Shown here one piece after another: positions 6,713 through 14,553 of a stretch of DNA of 38,779 bases. Numbering within the stretch: position 1 is the stretch's first letter; every line of letters starts with the position of its first letter. Source of the stretch: a virus; the IMG/VR virus record IMGVR_UViG_3300036827_000153, positions 1 through 38,779 of that record, one strand, 5' to 3'. The notes under the pieces are model-generated. The model ran no database searches. It saw nothing but the letters and a program-made list of their open reading frames with translations, and had not been told where the DNA came from. The translations under genes and the position numbers were made by a program.

Positions 6713-7026
6713 AAACAGACATAAAGAAATTCTTTATGGACATGGTCCCTGAATTGTCATGGTATATTTCAAATCAAGCAATTATGCTTATTAAATACAA
6801 AGCAGGAAAAGTAACAAATGACGAAGATTTCGATAGTAAATTACTGGTTGATTGTTTAATGAGCGCCTACATGACTTCATTGTTCAAAGTCTTATTAGCA
6901 ATCTCAGAAGAAGATGAAGTTATGCAAAAAAATGTAATATTATTTATTAAGGAAATGGAAGAGTTCTTTTCTCGTTCAGAATTTATTAATTCTATTAATA
7001 TCATCCTAACGAAAGAACAGTCATGA
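6709..7026 (+). CDS. Small helical early protein, paralogue of 6419-6712
   Basis: The 105-residue product matches its upstream neighbour over the central helix and the C-terminal FINS-ending helix, with an acidic link (SEEDEVMQK) between. The layout also resembles the products at 3688, 4024, 5256 and, on the other strand, 30820-31116. It starts in an ATGA overlap with the previous gene. Function unknown. Confidence 0.6.
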   Translation: MKTDIKKFFMDMVPELSWYISNQAIMLIKYKAGKVTNDEDFDSKLLVDCLMSAYMTSLFKVLLAISEEDEVMQKNVILFIKEMEEFFSRSEFINSINIILTKEQS

Positions 7027-7077
7027 CCTTCGATGAAATCAAGATAGGCATATTATTTATTGAGAAGGACAAAGATA

Positions 7078-7392
7078 ATGAGTAATTTTATACAAGATAT
7101 TTCTCGTATTGTTATTTTATATACTGAAATAGTAGAAAAAGAAAAGGAAATAGCAGAAATAAAACGAAGAATATGTTTGTCAATAGATAGTGAAATTGTT
7201 ATAAAAATTATTAATCATGGAATTGCTGTTAACGCCCATATGGCAATGAGATTTTGTATTTTAAAGACAGCCATTGGATTAGGACATAATAAGGAAATAG
7301 ACGGTCGAATAAAAAGACAACAAGAATTTTTAAATATAACGGGATGGAAATATATAACTGATATGGAAATATTAAGAAATAAAATGAAATAA
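7078..7392 (+). CDS. Hypothetical helical protein, 104 aa
   Basis: ATG at 7078 follows AAGGAC and is preferred over an upstream TTG at 7060. The product predicts long helices: a charged coiled-coil (YTEIVEKEKEIAEIKRRI), then HGIAVNAHMAMRFCILKTAIG, then a basic helix. The central part again resembles the small-residue helix of the other early proteins. Function unknown. Confidence 0.55.
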   Translation: MSNFIQDISRIVILYTEIVEKEKEIAEIKRRICLSIDSEIVIKIINHGIAVNAHMAMRFCILKTAIGLGHNKEIDGRIKRQQEFLNITGWKYITDMEILRNKMK

Positions 7393-7407
7393 AAGGAAAT
7401 TTTAAAA

Positions 7408-7764
7408 ATGAAGAATGAAATCGAAATTAGAAAATTAATAGATACTTTATCAGAAATAAAATCGAGACAAGAAATTGCTTTCGATATATTGAAACCCTGC
7501 TTTAATAGTAAAGATGAAATATATAGACACTTTGCAGCTATGTGTGCTCATTTAAGTTTATTTACAAAAGATATTTATAAACGAATTACAAAATGTGAGA
7601 TAGATGATCAATTTGACGAAGAAGTAATGCAGATAATGGAATTTCTAAAAACGTGCGGATGTAATACAATGAAAAATATGGTTTGTACAATTTGCAAAAA
7701 AGAATTCCAATTCCTTGAAAATAAAGACGGACAAGAATTAATTTGCCCGTCCTGTTATTTTTAA
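7408..7764 (+). CDS. Helical protein with C-terminal zinc ribbon, 118 aa
   Basis: The first 80 residues are helical, with RHFAAMCAHLSLFTKDIY similar in style to the preceding gene. The C-terminus adds VCTICKKEF and LICPSCYF, two CxxC pairs that form a zinc ribbon. AAAAGGAAATTTT precedes the start. It is the last gene of the rightward early operon; a stem-loop overlaps its 3' end. Function unknown. Confidence 0.6.
   Translation: MKNEIEIRKLIDTLSEIKSRQEIAFDILKPCFNSKDEIYRHFAAMCAHLSLFTKDIYKRITKCEIDDQFDEEVMQIMEFLKTCGCNTMKNMVCTICKKEFQFLENKDGQELICPSCYF
7726..7760. terminator. Bidirectional terminator between convergent operons
   Basis: GACGG (7726-7730) pairs with CCGTC (7747-7751). On the + strand the stem is followed by CTGTTATTTTT; on the - strand it is followed by TTTATTTTC. 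T-rich tails on both sides and the position between the ends of the early (+) and tail (-) operons fit a two-way terminator. The stem is short and overlaps the last early gene. Confidence 0.5.
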
Positions 7765-8526
7765 TTAAGCACTTAAGAATTCAGTGATGACCACAATACC
7801 ATTCGACCCCGCACCACCTGCTTTAGCAGCGCTGCTAGCCGCAGACCCACCACCATTTCCACCTGTACCAGGGCCATTACCCGCTGCACCGGTAGTTGTA
7901 GTCGTACCAGCAGGAACCGCCTGGCCGCCCCAAGGTCCAGCTCCTCCTAATCCACATGCAGCATTAATTGAGGCAACTCCCGCTCCTATACCTCCCGAGC
8001 CACCATTACCTGCAACCGCAATATCTCCCGTACCAGCCGTACCTCCAGCACCACCAGCACTAGCAGTATTTGCAGCCGCACCTCCTCCTCCACTTCCTGC
8101 TCCAGCCGTACAAATAACACCAACTGATGTTGCACCAGAACCATTCCCACCAGGATTATTTCCGGCCGAGCCTGGGGTACCACCTGTTCCTACTGTTACA
8201 GTTTGAGATGCACCAATGGTTGTAGCAGTTGCAAATTTACGAGAATAACCTCCAGCGCCGCCGCCTCCTCCAAATCCTAATCCGGTAGATAAAGCAGCGC
8301 CGCCTCCTGCGCCACCAGGCCCCACGCATTCAAATATCGCATAGGAAATGCCAGGAGTAGGTGTATAAGTGCCGCTTGCATTAAAGACCTGGACATTTAT
8401 TTTCGAAAAGGGAGCAACAGTTAAAGCATTAAGCAGGTTGAGTTGTGTTCCTGTTGAGGTAACCGAAGTTGCGCCAACTGTGAATGGAGTTGCTAAGGTA
8501 TTGTCAATTGCATTTTGAGTAGCCAT
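7765..8526 (-). CDS. Glycine-rich tail-fibre tip protein
   Basis: The 253-residue product has a short N-terminal part (about residues 1-60), then roughly 180 residues of GG, GAG and GSGG-type repeats, ending in GSNGIVVITEF. This matches glycine-rich domains at the ends of phage fibres and adhesins, such as the T-even-type gp38 adhesin whose polyglycine type II helices carry variable receptor-binding loops. It is the last gene of the leftward tail operon and probably decides host attachment. The DNA is much more GC-rich than the early region next to it. Confidence 0.65.
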   Translation of the reverse strand: MATQNAIDNTLATPFTVGATSVTSTGTQLNLLNALTVAPFSKINVQVFNASGTYTPTPGISYAIFECVGPGGAGGGAALSTGLGFGGGGGAGGYSRKFATATTIGASQTVTVGTGGTPGSAGNNPGGNGSGATSVGVICTAGAGSGGGGAAANTASAGGAGGTAGTGDIAVAGNGGSGGIGAGVASINAACGLGGAGPWGGQAVPAGTTTTTGAAGNGPGTGGNGGGSAASSAAKAGGAGSNGIVVITEFLSA

Positions 8527-8538
8527 GTTTAAGTCCTT

Positions 8539-9402
8539 TTAAACGATTGTTAAATTTCCTTGTACGCCGCCCAATACGGTCCACGTTGTATTGACGGTCG
8601 TGCAAACTAGGTTAATAGCATCGAACTGGTTGGTGGAGGCCACAGAGCCTGTTGTGACTGTCGTTGATAACGAACCCACTTGAATGTTCTGTCCCGTGCC
8701 GACATTGATCTTCCAACCGCCTGCTCCTTTGCCAACGACTGCAAGCCCTGTTCCATAGGCCGCTGTGCTTGGCAAGGTAAAGGTCACGAGCCCCGCATTA
8801 TTGGCCGTATAACCACTGTCCGCGGCCATGGCCTGTGAGGCACCTGTCACATCTGTCCAGCCGATGCCGCTTGCTGTGCCACTAATTGTGATGCTCCCGG
8901 CACCATTGGCAATGGAGATACCAGGCCCTGCTGTCAAGGTGGTCGGCACGGGGTCTGCCCCGGCTGAGCCAATGAGAAGCTGGCCGTTGGTAAGTGGCCC
9001 CAGGAAATTGAAGTTGGAGGCCCCTTCTGCAACCGGCAGCGTATGGGCAGTCGGGTCCGAAACGCCCGTGCCACCTAAGGCCGGGGTGATGAGACTGGAA
9101 CCGGGCGAGATGTCCGTCCAGACCGCACTGGATGACGTCCCTGAGGTCGTGCAAACGTACATGATGCTATTGGTCGTGTCCCAACAAAGTTGGTAGACGT
9201 TGCCTGCGACCGCGCCATTGGGGTTTCCTGCGTGATGCAAGACCGTATTTGAGAGCATCAAATTAAAGACCTGCTGCAAGGTCTCTTGTACAGAGGTACC
9301 GGGAGAGGAAGGCGACACATAGCCTTGTACGGCATAGATAATGTCTGTCAAGGCCGAGGTTGCGACCGTTGGCAATTGGGTGATCATTTCGTTCGTACTC
9401 AT
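8539..9402 (-). CDS. Tail fibre protein with shared C-terminal domain
   Basis: The 287-residue product has an N-terminal part starting STNEMITQLPTV, a glycine/serine/threonine-rich middle (GGTGVSD repeat-type shaft) and a C-terminal domain of about 95 residues ending QGNLTIV. That last domain is homologous to the end of the 361-residue protein encoded just upstream (9422-10507): both contain a tyrosine/valine strand, GGWKI, TGQ, ASTNQ and LVCTT in order. It is probably a trimeric fibre with a receptor-binding or trimerisation tip. Confidence 0.65.
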   Translation of the reverse strand: MSTNEMITQLPTVATSALTDIIYAVQGYVSPSSPGTSVQETLQQVFNLMLSNTVLHHAGNPNGAVAGNVYQLCWDTTNSIMYVCTTSGTSSSAVWTDISPGSSLITPALGGTGVSDPTAHTLPVAEGASNFNFLGPLTNGQLLIGSAGADPVPTTLTAGPGISIANGAGSITISGTASGIGWTDVTGASQAMAADSGYTANNAGLVTFTLPSTAAYGTGLAVVGKGAGGWKINVGTGQNIQVGSLSTTVTTGSVASTNQFDAINLVCTTVNTTWTVLGGVQGNLTIV

Positions 9403-9421
9403 GTTCTACGTCCTTGTAGTC

Positions 9422-10507
9422 TTAAACAATTGTCAAGTTGCCTTGGATGCCATGTGCTGCAAACGTCGTGTTGGCAGTCGTACAGACCAATTCGATATTG
9501 TCCCATTGATTGGTGGACGCGATGGACCCACCCACGCCAGCAGTAGTAGCAGAACTACCCACGTGACAGGTTTGGCCTGTGGCCTGCCCTATTTTCCAGC
9601 CACCACTGGATGACCCAAAGACCCTAAAGATCGACCCTTGTGCCGCAGTGGCAGGCAATGTATAGGTAACGAGAGAGGCACCATTATCGGTAACGTATTG
9701 CGTGTTTACAGCAAGTGTGGCCGACCCTGACGTTTGATCGACCGTCGAATAAGGGGCAACGCCAGATGGAAGTGATGCAGACCAAGAAGGCACACCGCTG
9801 CCATTGCTCGTCAAAATGCTAGAGTTGGCCGTTAAAAGCGCTGCCATGACATTGGAACTCGATGCGTACAATAAGCTATTGGCGGCGTTCGTCAGTGGAT
9901 AAGTGCTGGTACTCCATTGGGGCGTTGTAGACGCCCCTGAGAGCAGCAATTGTTGGGCAGTCGCCGTCCCTGCGAGAATAGCGCCTGCCGAGGCCGATGA
10001 ATAAAAGATGCCGCCATTGTTCGCCGTGAGGGCAGCATTCGTTCCGCCATTGGCAAGCGAGAGGGGCAAGGAAGGCAATTGTGAGGTAGTCGCGAGTGTG
10101 CCACTCGTAGGAAACGTGACCGACGTGGTGTTCGTCAAGGTGCCTGTGAAATTGAAAGCACCTGAAAATACCAGGTTGCCGCCTATCGTAATCGTGCTTG
10201 CGCCATTATTGACGCCTGTCCCGCCCCGTGTGCCTGCCAAGGTACCTGACCAGCCTGCCGTAATGGAGGCCGCTTGAAGCAGTGCGGTCGCAGGCGTGCC
10301 GCCCAAGCTCAAGGTCACATTGGTGTCATTGACTTCTGTTAGGGCAGCGGGCGTGAAGGGCGCACCAAACTGTAGTTTAAAATTGCTATACAACATGGCC
10401 GCATCATTACCGGCACCATATGGCGACTGGCCGAAATACATCAAGTCAGTGTTCGCGTTGGTCGTAATCGGGTTTGCAATAAATACTTGGTCTATGTTCT
10501 TTGACAT
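9422..10507 (-). CDS. Tail fibre protein with shared C-terminal domain
   Basis: The 361-residue product has an N-terminus (IDQVFIANPITT), a long low-complexity shaft containing GTRGGTGVNN, LANGGTNA and similar GGT repeats typical of phage fibres, and a C-terminal domain (from about residue 265) ending HGIQGNLTIV, homologous to that of the neighbour at 8539-9402. The shared tip between different N-terminal parts points to duplication or domain swapping among fibre genes. Confidence 0.65.
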   Translation of the reverse strand: MSKNIDQVFIANPITTNANTDLMYFGQSPYGAGNDAAMLYSNFKLQFGAPFTPAALTEVNDTNVTLSLGGTPATALLQAASITAGWSGTLAGTRGGTGVNNGASTITIGGNLVFSGAFNFTGTLTNTTSVTFPTSGTLATTSQLPSLPLSLANGGTNAALTANNGGIFYSSASAGAILAGTATAQQLLLSGASTTPQWSTSTYPLTNAANSLLYASSSNVMAALLTANSSILTSNGSGVPSWSASLPSGVAPYSTVDQTSGSATLAVNTQYVTDNGASLVTYTLPATAAQGSIFRVFGSSSGGWKIGQATGQTCHVGSSATTAGVGGSIASTNQWDNIELVCTTANTTFAAHGIQGNLTIV

Positions 10508-10525
10508 GCCTTTTCCGTCCTTGGA

Positions 10526-10714
10526 TTAAGTGCCTAACAAAAGAAACTGGCTCCCGTCTAACAATAATAAAAAATCGAGCGGCGAGTCCAACAACAAAAA
10601 TGAATTCGGCAGAATGGGGACAACGTCCGCTTTCATGACTTGAATATTGTTAAACACGCTGTCTACGCCGAAATTAAAATTATTAATGTCGGGCTGGTCA
10701 TTACGTGTTTGCAT
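10526..10714 (-). CDS. Small structural-operon protein with FLLLDG repeats, 62 aa
   Basis: The start at 10714 overlaps the end of the previous gene by 14 bp (the preceding stop is within it). The product ends with near-repeats SFLLLDSPLDFLLLLDG and SQFLLLG, a short leucine/aspartate repeat that could add beta turns to a fibre or tail surface. A longer upstream extension of this frame is only a shadow of the 122-residue gene. Function unknown. Confidence 0.45.
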   Translation of the reverse strand: MQTRNDQPDINNFNFGVDSVFNNIQVMKADVVPILPNSFLLLDSPLDFLLLLDGSQFLLLGT

Positions 10715-11069
10715 AAAGAATGATCCCAATGTCTGCGGCACCGGCACCATTGTTGAGTAAATTGATGGTCGTCGCCGTAATGCCATCGTTCCGAAGCGAC
10801 GGCAATGTCCGTGAGCCTGGCAACAATTCGGAGGTAATCGAGGCGAACGTTGCCCCTGCTGGGGCGGCTGCGGTGCCATTATAGGCGACCCAAATATTAG
10901 AGCCGGCTTGAAACGAAAACGAGACAATCCAAGTCGGTACATTGGTCGGCAATGTCAATGTGGCATTTCCACCAGAGGCCAAGGTCACTGAAAATTTGTC
11001 TACCGAGACATTCGGGGCAAATGTGTTATATCCCTGTACGTCACGTCCGTATGAAAGCTTGGTTGTCAT
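10701..11069 (-). CDS. Small tail-associated structural protein, 122 aa
   Basis: This is a beta-rich protein: DKFSVTLASGGNATLTLP, WIVSFSFQAGSNIWVAYNG, a LLPGSRTL turn, and ATTINLLNNGAGAADIGIILY. The pattern resembles small jelly-roll or decoration proteins in fibre clusters. It lies between the collar fibre and two further fibre genes, so a virion role is inferred. GGAAAATAACG precedes the ATG. Confidence 0.5.
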   Translation of the reverse strand: MTTKLSYGRDVQGYNTFAPNVSVDKFSVTLASGGNATLTLPTNVPTWIVSFSFQAGSNIWVAYNGTAAAPAGATFASITSELLPGSRTLPSLRNDGITATTINLLNNGAGAADIGIILYANT

Positions 11070-11080
11070 CGTTATTTTCC

Positions 11081-13108
11081 TTATAACTTGATATAAAAAT
11101 TCATATAGGTAGAAGGCTGGACCACATTAAATGCAGTGGACACAGACAATGGGCTCCCGGCAGCGTTCGTATTGTTTCCTGTTGTGCCTGCACTGCTTGT
11201 AGTAAAAGCACCGGTCCCATAATTGTTCCCACCCGCTCCCGTACAGATAAACTGGCCACCCGTACTTGCGGCAGGAACATGTTGATGGATTCCCACTTCA
11301 TTTTGTAATTGCGTGTGCGTATATTCGCCCTCAAAACTTCCATTGAAGAACGCAAAGGCATTGTTGGGCGGTGTTCCCGCATTAGTAAAGGCCACATAAC
11401 TCGCGATATTGCCAGAAATGGCATTGGCAAAAGAGACGGCCACAAAGAAAGTGGTTGATGATTGTGGAACAGCATAATAGAGCGTATTGGCCGTAATGCC
11501 GGTCGGCAATGTGCCTGCCGTCCCGGGTGCGAATGTGACAACGGCACCGAGATAAAGCGCAAGCAAATTTGCGCCCGTGGTAGTAAAGAGCAGTGCGCCC
11601 CCGGAACTCGTTGCTGTGAAACCAGACGAATGGCCTTGCAAGGTCGGTGTGGCTGGTAACAATGCTGGAAGGGGAACGGTCCCGATCAAGACCTTGCCCA
11701 TCATCTTGGTCAAGGCCAATTGATTATTAGCAGAAAAATCAGCGATGGCATTTGCTCCATATGCAACCGCCGCGCCAGAACTGTTATACATTTGGCAAAT
11801 AGGGTTGACCGTCCCGCTCGTGTAGGTACTAAAGATGGCCCACAATTGATTAAAGAGGGGCCACGTGTCCTGGTTCGCACGCGCAGTTGCATTGGACGTT
11901 CCACTTCCTAAGGTGCCATCGTTCATCGGTACCCAACCGAACGGATAAAATGCGTTGATACTGGTGCGCAGGTCGCCCGTGCGCGGGGACGAGATAATGG
12001 CATCGACTTGGTCGTAAGTATCGCAATCATTCGAGGCGATTTCGTTGCCGATGTAAAGCTGCGGTTTTGCAATGTCGATGTTGAACGTCTGTCCAGGAGG
12101 GTAGCCGATTTGCAAGTAAAGGGCATCGTCACCACCATTGCCAAGTGCAATACCGGTTGCGGAAGGCATGTTGAATTGAATAATGCTTTTTGTGAAATTC
12201 GTGCTAGTTGCCATCGTAATGGTCTGAATAGGAACGACCATTGGAGAGGCCACCCCGCTACCCGCAAACTGGAGTATTGAAATAGTCAGTTGGTTGCCGC
12301 CTGTCCCACCGCTACTGTTTAACCGGTACCAAAAAGGCAAGACGACAGGCGTTGATTCAAGCGTTTTGATATGCAACGAAATAGGCACTTGGACATATTT
12401 AGACGTGGAACTACCGGCACCCGTACAGGCATAGTTTAGGAAAAATTCGGGCGTTACGTCTTGGTTCTGAGGGTTCACGGCTGAGGTATTGAGAAACTGT
12501 CCAGCCGTGAATTTCGTGAACGTCAATGTGTCCGTACCATCATTGACGTTCTTAATAAACTGCCAGTCTGGCATATTAAAGCCATCGTGGTTCGACGGAG
12601 CAAGGCGGGCGCTCAGCAGCCCACTAATCGGGTCGGTCGGCAAGGTGTTCGCATTCAAAGTACCGGTATTTCGCCAAAATACGTTGTTCGTAATATAGTT
12701 CTTTAAGGTCACGCCATTATTGATGACAGGCACTACCGCATCAAATGCGCCAAAAGGAAAGTCTTGTCTTGTAAACTGTTGTTGGCCGTTCGAGTTCGTG
12801 ACAACAATGTAGTAAAACTCAGGTGTCGCGTTGTCGTCCTCACTGTAAGGATAATAGAAAGGAATGACATCATTACCATTATCATCTTGGATCGTGCCGA
12901 CGGCGCTTAATGTCATCGGGTTTGGCAATACGATGAAAGTATAAGAACCCGGGGAACCGGTCAATTGGTACCAATTTTTGAAAGTCGTACGGGAATTGTC
13001 TTTGTATAGCGTGACGGTCCCGTTCGTCATGGGCAGCCCTGTGGCATTGTCCACAAGGTAGTCTTGCAGCATGGCCGCAGACACTAATAATGAAGGGTTA
13101 ATTGCCAT
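11081..13108 (-). CDS. Large tail fibre with phage collar domain
   Basis: The 675-residue protein starts with a domain containing GTVTLYKDNSRTTFKNWYQLTG and PYSEDDN, a layout found at the base of podovirus fibres. It has a central beta-rich domain, then a phage tail-collar type motif (PFGWVPMNDGTLG and WPLFNQLWAIFSTYTSG), and a C-terminal region with ATPTLQGHSSGF, THTQLQNEVGIHQHVP and a VVQPSTYMNFYIKL end. The last motif order is typical of collar-domain fibre tips. It is probably the main side fibre. Confidence 0.75.
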   Translation of the reverse strand: MAINPSLLVSAAMLQDYLVDNATGLPMTNGTVTLYKDNSRTTFKNWYQLTGSPGSYTFIVLPNPMTLSAVGTIQDDNGNDVIPFYYPYSEDDNATPEFYYIVVTNSNGQQQFTRQDFPFGAFDAVVPVINNGVTLKNYITNNVFWRNTGTLNANTLPTDPISGLLSARLAPSNHDGFNMPDWQFIKNVNDGTDTLTFTKFTAGQFLNTSAVNPQNQDVTPEFFLNYACTGAGSSTSKYVQVPISLHIKTLESTPVVLPFWYRLNSSGGTGGNQLTISILQFAGSGVASPMVVPIQTITMATSTNFTKSIIQFNMPSATGIALGNGGDDALYLQIGYPPGQTFNIDIAKPQLYIGNEIASNDCDTYDQVDAIISSPRTGDLRTSINAFYPFGWVPMNDGTLGSGTSNATARANQDTWPLFNQLWAIFSTYTSGTVNPICQMYNSSGAAVAYGANAIADFSANNQLALTKMMGKVLIGTVPLPALLPATPTLQGHSSGFTATSSGGALLFTTTGANLLALYLGAVVTFAPGTAGTLPTGITANTLYYAVPQSSTTFFVAVSFANAISGNIASYVAFTNAGTPPNNAFAFFNGSFEGEYTHTQLQNEVGIHQHVPAASTGGQFICTGAGGNNYGTGAFTTSSAGTTGNNTNAAGSPLSVSTAFNVVQPSTYMNFYIKL

Positions 13109-13125
13109 TCCTTGGCGTCCTTAAT

Positions 13126-14553
13126 TCACTTTCCTACATATTCTCCCATGGGAGGTATCAATTGTGGAACTAACTTCTCATAATTCGGTGCCATTTGCAT
13201 CAGTAACCTCAAAATGGCTGGGTTCTGTATCAATTCTGTAGGCAAATGTCCTGCGAATTTATGCGCCAATGCGCCTGTTACTCCGCCCCCTAATGCACCT
13301 GCCAAATGACCAACACCCGGGACAAATGAGCCTGCCAAAAGAGAGGATGCAAGTGCCGGAACGCCGATATTGGTCGCTGCATTCACAGCACTTCCTACTT
13401 CTAATTTGTTCTTTAATTCACGCTGAATGCCGGCCAAAGGATGTTCATCTTCGATTCCCAGTTCTTTCATTCTTTTTTCAGTCAATCCTCTTCTTTTAAA
13501 AGTACCTTTCTTTTCTTGTTTTTCAAGTGCCTGCAATAATTTGTCCGCTTTTGGAACAAAGCCTTGCTGAATTTCTTTTAATGCCGTGCCTTTGCCAAGT
13601 GGTGCTTTTTCATGTCTCGTTAATTCGGAACCGCGCTTTATTTTCTCAACAAATTCAGGCCTGCGTTCCTCAAGAAATTCTTTTAATGAGGCATTAATCG
13701 CATTTCTTCCCCGCTGTAGGCCTTTCATAACTGCCCTGCTTTCAGCATCTGATGCTTTCTCTTGTATAACACCTATTTCACTACCAAGCTGACTTTGCAA
13801 ATCATGAGCATTTTTATATGTGGGCTTACTCTTGAAGTTTTCATAAAGTTCACCGCCATATTTTTTCATGTATCTATTGACACTTTTGTTCTTCATTAAT
13901 TTTTGAATAGGACGTTCAGAATGCCCCCTGCCAAGAATCAAATATCGATTGAATGTCTTTTCAACAGGTTCATATTCTTCATTGATTCGACCTGAGATTT
14001 TCTCACCATACGATTTAAGCTTCTCAGAAATTTTCGCCATATGTTCTTTCGGATTAATGACCTCAGCATAACGACCTAATTGCTTTAGTCCTAAAGGCAA
14101 CGCATTCAATCCTGCCGATATGACCGTAGATTTCTCTAAATTCTCTATCGGTTCTTCGGTCATTCCTGCACCAATTCCTGCACCTTTTGCTGTATTTCCT
14201 GCGTATTGGGCAACATCTTTAACTGTTCCTGGTAGTTTCGATGCAAAATTTTCGAAAACAGTGGGGGCTATTTTTTTTCCAACTTGTAGCATTGATCCCA
14301 GTCCTGTGGCCGCTCCTCCTGCCCCTTCCCTTATCATTCCTTCCATGGCCTTCTGCATGGTTGCTTGTCTTTCAGTATCAGATATATTGGGATAGAAAAA
14401 ATTTAATATGCCATTAGGTTCTCTTTTTCCTGGCTCTTCTTTTGTCTTAGGCGACATACGGTCGGTCAATGATTGTGAGTATTCATTTCCCACGCTAATG
14501 TTTTTTTGATCAGATGGTTTCAAGGCATCTCGTAATGCTTCGAGTGATGGCAT
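13126..14553 (-). CDS. Probable DNA ejection (internal) protein, 475 aa
   Basis: The protein is long, basic and helical, with glycine/alanine-rich segments (GAGGAATGLGSML; SSLLAGSFVPGVGHLAGALGGGVTGAL near residues 405-435) that could insert in membranes. It lies after the gp7-like and 494-residue genes, the place of gp20/gp16 in P22, whose products leave the virion with the DNA and help it cross the envelope. No enzymatic motif was seen. The ATG overlaps or abuts the stop of the upstream gene at 14553. Confidence 0.55.
   Translation of the reverse strand: MPSLEALRDALKPSDQKNISVGNEYSQSLTDRMSPKTKEEPGKREPNGILNFFYPNISDTERQATMQKAMEGMIREGAGGAATGLGSMLQVGKKIAPTVFENFASKLPGTVKDVAQYAGNTAKGAGIGAGMTEEPIENLEKSTVISAGLNALPLGLKQLGRYAEVINPKEHMAKISEKLKSYGEKISGRINEEYEPVEKTFNRYLILGRGHSERPIQKLMKNKSVNRYMKKYGGELYENFKSKPTYKNAHDLQSQLGSEIGVIQEKASDAESRAVMKGLQRGRNAINASLKEFLEERRPEFVEKIKRGSELTRHEKAPLGKGTALKEIQQGFVPKADKLLQALEKQEKKGTFKRRGLTEKRMKELGIEDEHPLAGIQRELKNKLEVGSAVNAATNIGVPALASSLLAGSFVPGVGHLAGALGGGVTGALAHKFAGHLPTELIQNPAILRLLMQMAPNYEKLVPQLIPPMGEYVGK

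Noticed and set aside
7023-7085. 20-codon frame starting in ATGA with the 6709-7026 gene
   Set aside because: Too short and without motif; probably only a translational link to the gene at 7078.
7784-8206. Proline-rich 140-codon frame on the + strand
   Set aside because: It is the antisense reading of the Gly-rich fibre gene; GGX codons read backward give Pro/Ala. No ribosome site and wrong position.
8539-10507. Diversity-generating retroelement acting on the fibre tips
   Set aside because: No reverse transcriptase gene was recognised anywhere, so the shared C-terminal domains are better explained by duplication.
10715-10942. N-terminal extension of the 62-residue FLLLDG protein
   Set aside because: The extension overlaps the 122-residue structural gene in another frame and has shadow-type composition; the internal ATG at 10714 fits better.
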